NCBI GenBank assembly: GCA_033060915.1
Contig: CM065392.1
Span: forward strand, 14,731,501 to 14,795,500
DNA from: Euryodendron excelsum
Lineage: Eukaryota; Streptophyta; Magnoliopsida; Ericales; Pentaphylacaceae
Direction of reading: 5' to 3'
Length of the DNA: 64,000 bases
Every line of letters begins with the position of its first letter. The stretch's first letter is position 1. Both the position numbers and the translations under genes were made by a program. Positions 58,991 to 64,000 of the stretch are shown here, piece by piece. The notes below the pieces were generated by a model, which saw only the letters and a list, made by a program, of their open reading frames with translations, did not search any database and had not been told where the DNA came from.

Positions 58991-59506
58991 GATCAATAAA
59001 TATGCTGTCCAGACCACCCAATAATTTACTCTCTGCAACTCCTGCTATTTATTGCCTTTAAAACTAATAAAAATGTCGACTCTCTTCAAGGGTAGTTCGT
59101 TAATTTTGCAAATTGTTGGACATGGGCTGTATGAGTTGTCCATGGGTTGTATTAAGAGTCAAATATTCTTATTGGATCTCGTATGGAGTCTTTACTTGGT
59201 TTGGAATATTCTTGTTAGTCAAAATTTCTTAAATCCCAATGATTATTGGATCAATAACTATGCTGTCCAGACCACCCAATAATTTATTCTCTGCAACTCC
59301 TGCTACTTGCTGCCTTTAGAACCAATAAAAATGTCGATTCTCTTCAAGGGTAGTTTGCTAATTTCGCAAATTGTTGGACATGGGCTGTATGAGTCGTCCA
59401 TGGTTTGTGTTAAGAGTCAAATATTGTTATTGGATCTCGTACGGAGTCATTATTAGGCTTGGAATATTCTTGTTAGCCAAAATTTCTTAAATCCCTAATA
59501 TTGGAA
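58991..59506. repeat. 258-bp tandem duplication
   Basis: Unit one starts gatcaataaatatgctgtcc at 58991 and unit two gatcaataactatgctgtcc at 59249. They match to the end with scattered differences (about 8-10% by eye). Both contain aaaatgtcga, ttggacatgggctgtatgag and ggaatattcttgttag. A third, partial start (gaatcaataggtc) follows at about 59502. No coding signal is seen. Confidence 0.9.
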
Positions 59507-59834
59507 TCAATAGGTCTAATAGAACAAGGAGAATGTGACAGCCTATAAACATTAATGTGATTCTATAGAGTTGAGTTTTAAAGAATTGTTTTTGTAATTC
59601 ATTGTGCAACATTACCTTAGAGGGTAATTCCTATGGAGTTCGAGGTAGGATTCCTATAGTATTCGTCTCCTTTTTTCTTCTCTTCTGATAGATTACCATT
59701 CTCGGGTTATTGTTAGCAACCTTAAAACGTCTTCAATTTCACCCACAAAACCCTAACTAATCAAGCCCAAATTATCGCCAACCCTTTCCCCCATCCTTAG
59801 GCATTAATTCAACACATAAAAACCCAAAAAACCT
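59507..59834. other. Short intergenic stretch before the LINE
   Basis: AT-rich sequence; no gene or repeat recognised. Its right end (aaaacccaaaaaacc, 59818-59832) may be the left target duplication of the LINE. Confidence 0.4.
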
Positions 59835-62235
59835 TTGTTGTTCAGAGAGGAAGAAGAAGATATGGAAATGAGTTTTTCGGAGGAAGAAGTTTTGGGTGCT
59901 TTGAAAGCTTGTAACGGGGATAAGGCTCCAGGTCCAAACAGGATGACAATGGCCTTTTTGTTGGCAGCCTGGGATGTGGTAAAAAGGGACATTATGGATT
60001 CATTTCAACACCTGTTTGAGCATGGGTCCTTAGAGAAGAGCCTGCTATTGAGTTGAAAGATTTTAGGCTTATCAGTCATAGCAAAGGTCCTAGCTATATG
60101 TCTAACAAATGTGGTGGGCAAAGTAATTTTCGGATTCTCAGGATGCTTGTGTAGGGGGTCATTAGATTTTGGATGTAGTCCTTCTTACTAATGAAGTTGT
60201 GGATTCTAGAATTAGAAGTGGGATTCCAAGAGTCATATGCAAGCTGGACATTGAGAAGGCCTATGATCACGTCAGTTGGGTTTTTCTTCTTTATGTCTGG
60301 GAAAGAATGAGTTTTGGAGTTAAGTGGAGGAAGTGAATTTAGTGGTGCATATCTAGAGTCAAATTTGTTGTTCTCGTGAATGGTTCCCCATCTGGTTTCT
60401 TTTCCAGCTCTAGAGGTTGAGGCAAGGGATCCTCTTATCTCCTTTCCTTTTTATTATAGTGATGGAAGCATTAAGTAGAATGTTGAAGAAGGTAGAGTAC
60501 GGCAGGATGCTAAAGGGTCTTGAGGTGAGTAGAGGGGGACAAGATGTGGTTGAGGTGTCTCACCTTCTATTTGCAGATGACACCATTTTTTTTGTGACGC
60601 TGTGGAGGATCAACTCAGGTATCTGCAATGTGTATTAATTTGCTTGGAGGTGGTGTCAGGTTTGGAGATACACATGAGCCAAAGTGAACTGATTCCCATA
60701 GGTGGAGTGATGGATTTACGCGTATGGCAGATTCTAGGGGCTTTAAAGTGGGGGTCCTTCCTTCGTTGTATTTGGGACTTCCTTTCGGTTCTTCTTTCAA
60801 GTCAACTGAGGTGTGTGACAATATTATTGAGCGGTTTGAGAAAAGGCTTGCGGGTTGGAAGAGACAATATCTCTTAAAAGGAGGTAGAGTTAACATTGAT
60901 CAAAAGCACTCTATCTAGCTTACCAACTTACTTTATGTCTTTATTTACTATGCCAGGTTCAATGGAAAAAAGGTTGATGAAGCTTCAAAGAAATTTCTTG
61001 TGGGGAGGGTTGGGACAGCAGTTCAAATGCCATTTCGTGGGGTGGAATAAAATTTGTAACCTTCTTGAGCAAGGTGGGTTGGGTATTAGATGCTTTCGTC
61101 AATTCAACCAAGCTTTATTTGGCAAATGGCTATGGAGGTATGTAGAGGAGGAGGGCCACCTCTGAAGAAGTGTGATTGATAGTATGGGGTACATCATAGA
61201 GGATGGTCTTCTAAGGAAGTGAGGGACTTTTACGGGGTAGGCTTGTGGAAAGGTATTAGGAGGGGATGGGTTGAGTTCTTCAAACAGGTGGAGTTTGTGG
61301 TGGGTGAGGGAAGACGAATCCTTTTTTTAGCTAGATGCTTGCTGCAGGAATATTCCTTTATCTGTGGATTGTGGCCTTTCCGGATCTGTTTAGCATTGCA
61401 ACAAATAAGGAAGCATTGGTTGTAGACTACTTAGATTTACTAACGCATGGATTGTTTGGGAACCTCTTTTTATCAAGCACTTTCAAGATTAGGAATTAGA
61501 GTGTATCAGAGCTGCTTGCTTATGTGTATGAAGCTAAGGTGAATAGGAGTTCAACAGATTTGATGAAATGGAAGCAGAATAATGGGTAGTTTTTGGTCAG
61601 GTCATAGTACTTCTTGATTTCTAGTGGGACGACGAATGTTTTTTGGTCCACAGGTATTTGGGGTGTTGGTGTGCCCACAAAGGTGGCTTTTTTTGGTATG
61701 GACATCAACTTTGAACTCTATTTTTACTATAGACAATTTAGTTAGGAGAGGTTTCAAATTTCCTTACTGGTGCTGTATGTGTAGAAAGGCTGAGGAGTCT
61801 GTGGATCATTTGATGCTTCATTATGAGATTGCTAAGGAGCTTTAGGCCATTCTTTTTTAAGTTTTTAGAGTGTATTGGGTTATGCCAAAATCAATTCTAA
61901 AGTTATTAGAAAGTTAGGAGGAGCGGTGTAGAGTAATGAGTAAGAAGAAATTGTGGAGAGTAGCTCCTTGATGCATTATGTGGTGCATTTGGAGAGAAAG
62001 GAATTGTCATACTATTGAAGACATTTTTATGGCAGTACATAAGTTGAAATCATGCCTGTTGCATAGCTTACATTTTTGGTGTAAAGAGAACTTTTGTGAA
62101 TCCTCATTTTCTCCTATAGAGTTTATAGATGATCTTAACTTCCGTGTGAAGCTTTTTTGATTGATTTTTGTACATAGGCTGCACTCCTTTTAGCGCCTTT
62201 CAATGACACTTTTAATCATAAAAAAAAAAAAAAAA
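59835..62235 (+). pseudogene. LINE (L1-type) reverse transcriptase, 5'-truncated and decayed
   Basis: The translated pieces follow the order of a plant LINE ORF2, with many stops and frame changes: SEEEVLGALKACNGDKAPGP (59875-59935), then [16 protein letters not shown] (about 60240-60290, RT box A) and LSPFLFIIVMEALSRML. FADDTIFF (about 60570) holds the catalytic FADD. Then come [41 protein letters not shown] and LQRNFLWGG. Further on lie the zf-RVT region (about 61630-61845: VPTKVAFF, TIDNLVRRGF, CCMCRKAEESVDHLMLHYE) and MWCIWRERN. The 3' end is an A run at 62220-62235. The endonuclease and ORF1 are absent, the typical result of incomplete reverse transcription. A possible target duplication, aaacccaaaa(aa)cct, lies at 59819-59833 and 62243-62255. 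Confidence 0.9.
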
Positions 62236-63867
62236 TGTCTACAAACCCAAAACCTGCAACTTTTGGATATCAAGTCAAAACTCATTATTTCCATCTAAAA
62301 CCCTAAATGACATTGATGGGAGTTTCAAAATGACCTTCTTACCTGTACATTTAAATATCATTTTTGATAAAATTATACCTTGTTATAACTTGAGACAACC
62401 AAATTAAAGTATTTTTTTATCCATTCTCTTCTATTTCTTATTCTCCTTTTCCTCCTTCCTTTGTAAGAAGATGCATTCATCTCACTTCCACCGTGAGGCA
62501 CCACTCAATACGTGTTGCCCACACAAATTTTGTTCCTTTTCAATCTAAAATTTTTGCTATCTAACTGTCGTCAAACTTTCTCCCACTAAAGTTTTTGTTT
62601 TCTCTCTAAATCTACAACCCTTCTCTCTCTAGAACTTTGAACTCTATGTCTCCCTCTCTCTCCATCTCTCTCTCAAATTATTCTTTCTTCATCAATAATT
62701 AATAGGAGGTTCATGCAAAGGTTAAGTAGTGAGTTGTGATATGGTTTTATAATATGCGGTTGGTGGTGGGTTTGTGTGGATCAAATGGTGGATCAGGTTC
62801 TGCTATAATTGCAATGGTCTTGGGAAAAAAGTCAAGTGGTTTGACAGTATTGAGTATTCGGTAGTAATCCCTATTAAACAATGACATGTGGTGCGTGAAT
62901 ACATCAGTAATATGAATTTGTGGTGTGGTAGAGAGACTTTTAAGAAAAAACACCACATGGCAAAATCTGATAGGGCATTTTCTTAAAAATCATGGTCTTG
63001 GGTGTAGCCAGTCATTGTATATATAGGTGTCAAAGCTTCAATTACCACACACAAATATGTGCAAATGAACACAAGTTCGTCATCACTAATCTCTGAGCTT
63101 ATAATCAACTCGATCTATACAACACCACATGATGAGACTACTCACATTTTGTGCAAACTACACTTGAACAATTTTTTGGTAGGTAAGGGTAGGGGTGGTT
63201 TTGGCCAAATCAGGCAACAGTGGTAGTGGATTCACAGTTGAAGGTGGTGGTGGGTTTCATATCTACAAAGAGAGATAAACGGATTAAGAAGGAATCGAGA
63301 GTGGAGGTGGGCGGTATTTGGGAGTAAGGCAACAATGGTGGTGGAGGGGGCATGGGTGGTTTGGTTGCAGCGAGAAGTGATGGTTGTGGCACAGTTGGTT
63401 GTGGCGGTGAGTTTTGCACGTATATTATGTGTGTGGAGAGAGAGAGCGAGAGGAGGAAGTGAGAGAATGGGCAGAAATCGGGTCGTATTATAGAGTAGAT
63501 GGCAGTGGATGCTACTGGGGGATGAAGGGCAGTTGATAATTGAGGGAAGTAGTTATAATGGCCAAGTGAGGAGGTGGTGGTGGCTTTGCAAGTGATGGAG
63601 AGAGACCTATGGAAGCCCCTAGGAAGGACCAATCTGTTTGATTGTTTTAGATGATACCTTCACCACTGTACTAGTATAGATAAACTTGAAAGAGAGAATG
63701 ACAAAGGCGATGTCAGTTGTTTGGGAAGTGAGGGTGTTGGGTATGGAATAGAAAATAATAGAGGAAAACAATGATGTGGTGGAAGTGGATGATGGTGAAG
63801 TTTTTATGGTGGTTGAGCTGTTGTGTTGGTGGTTTCGTGGGGTGGGTGGTGTGTTTTGGGTTGTTGT

Positions 63868-63898
<31 letters not shown>

Positions 63899-64000
63899 GC
63901 GGGGGGGGGTCAACTCTAGAGCAAGTTTTCATATTCATTTAAATAGTCATACAATAATATTGAAAAATTGTACATTGATGTGGAAATAGTAGTTTAAAGT
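62236..64000. other. Intergenic, GGT/GA-rich right end of the window
   Basis: 62236-63150 shows no gene, only AT-rich sequence with C/T tracts near 62610-62680. 63180-63660 is rich in ggtggtgg and gagaga words, like the arms of the MULE-like element at 41841-44838, and may be a related insertion running out of the window. The minus-strand open frames here (63210-63632, 63713-63913) are Pro/Ser-rich translations of this composition. Confidence 0.45.
63870..63909 (+). repeat. 30-base G run, then c, then nine G
   Basis: 63870-63899 are all G, 63900 is C, and 63901-63909 are G. Such a run is rare in plant DNA. It may be real or may come from sequencing or assembly. Confidence 0.95.

Noticed and set aside
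63713..63913. Proline-run minus-strand frame
   Set aside because: Produced by the G homopolymer.

Overview
The window is nuclear DNA of a flowering plant, probably a eudicot. It carries intron-containing eukaryotic genes of plant families, and most of it is layered transposable elements: long-LTR Ty3/gypsy, Ty1/copia, LINE, Stowaway, hAT-like, MULE-like and Helitron-like elements. The sequence is AT-rich with many microsatellites. There is no sign of bacterial, organellar or viral gene organisation. I see two host genes.

Layout. 1-14813: a gypsy-type element with very long LTRs (the complete 3' LTR is about 4.2 kb). It has a broken gag and no recognisable pol; between gag and the 3' LTR lies a degenerate antisense reading frame resembling the extra ORFs / plant-mobile-domain proteins of Tat-type elements. 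14814-26768: further copies of the same LTR family in both orientations, rich in internal tandem repeats, plus one other LTR-like insertion. 26770-32104: a second, unrelated gypsy element on the minus strand. Its 525-bp 5' LTR, primer site, gag, protease and reverse transcriptase are all decayed, and it is interrupted by a miniature (TRIM-like) LTR element and by a solo-LTR-like piece.

32105-46200: an AT-rich duplicated stretch, then the gene for the alpha subunit of the nascent polypeptide-associated complex (NAC-alpha), plus strand, four exons, 200 residues. Introns 1 and 2 are about 5.6 and 6.2 kb and carry transposon insertions, including a 3.0-kb MULE-like element with a near-perfect 9-bp target duplication. 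47715-53810: a young Ty1/copia element with two 375-bp LTRs and a perfect 5-bp target duplication. Its 1190-codon pol is uninterrupted, but gag is frameshifted and one zinc-binding cysteine of the integrase is replaced by arginine. 53811-56060: small Helitron-like and hAT-like elements. 56219-57103: an intronless-coding RING-H2 E3 ubiquitin ligase gene, minus strand. 57180-64000: a Stowaway MITE, a 258-bp tandem duplication, a dead 5'-truncated LINE with poly-A tail, and GGT/GA-rich sequence with a 30-base G run.

The two host genes are unrelated in function (co-translational chaperone; protein ubiquitination) and nothing suggests co-regulation. I found no convincing undescribed multi-gene system. 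The most unusual objects are the gag-only, 4-kb-LTR element with an antisense ORF, the inverted third LTR attached to the TRIM-like element, and the transposon-swollen NAC-alpha introns.
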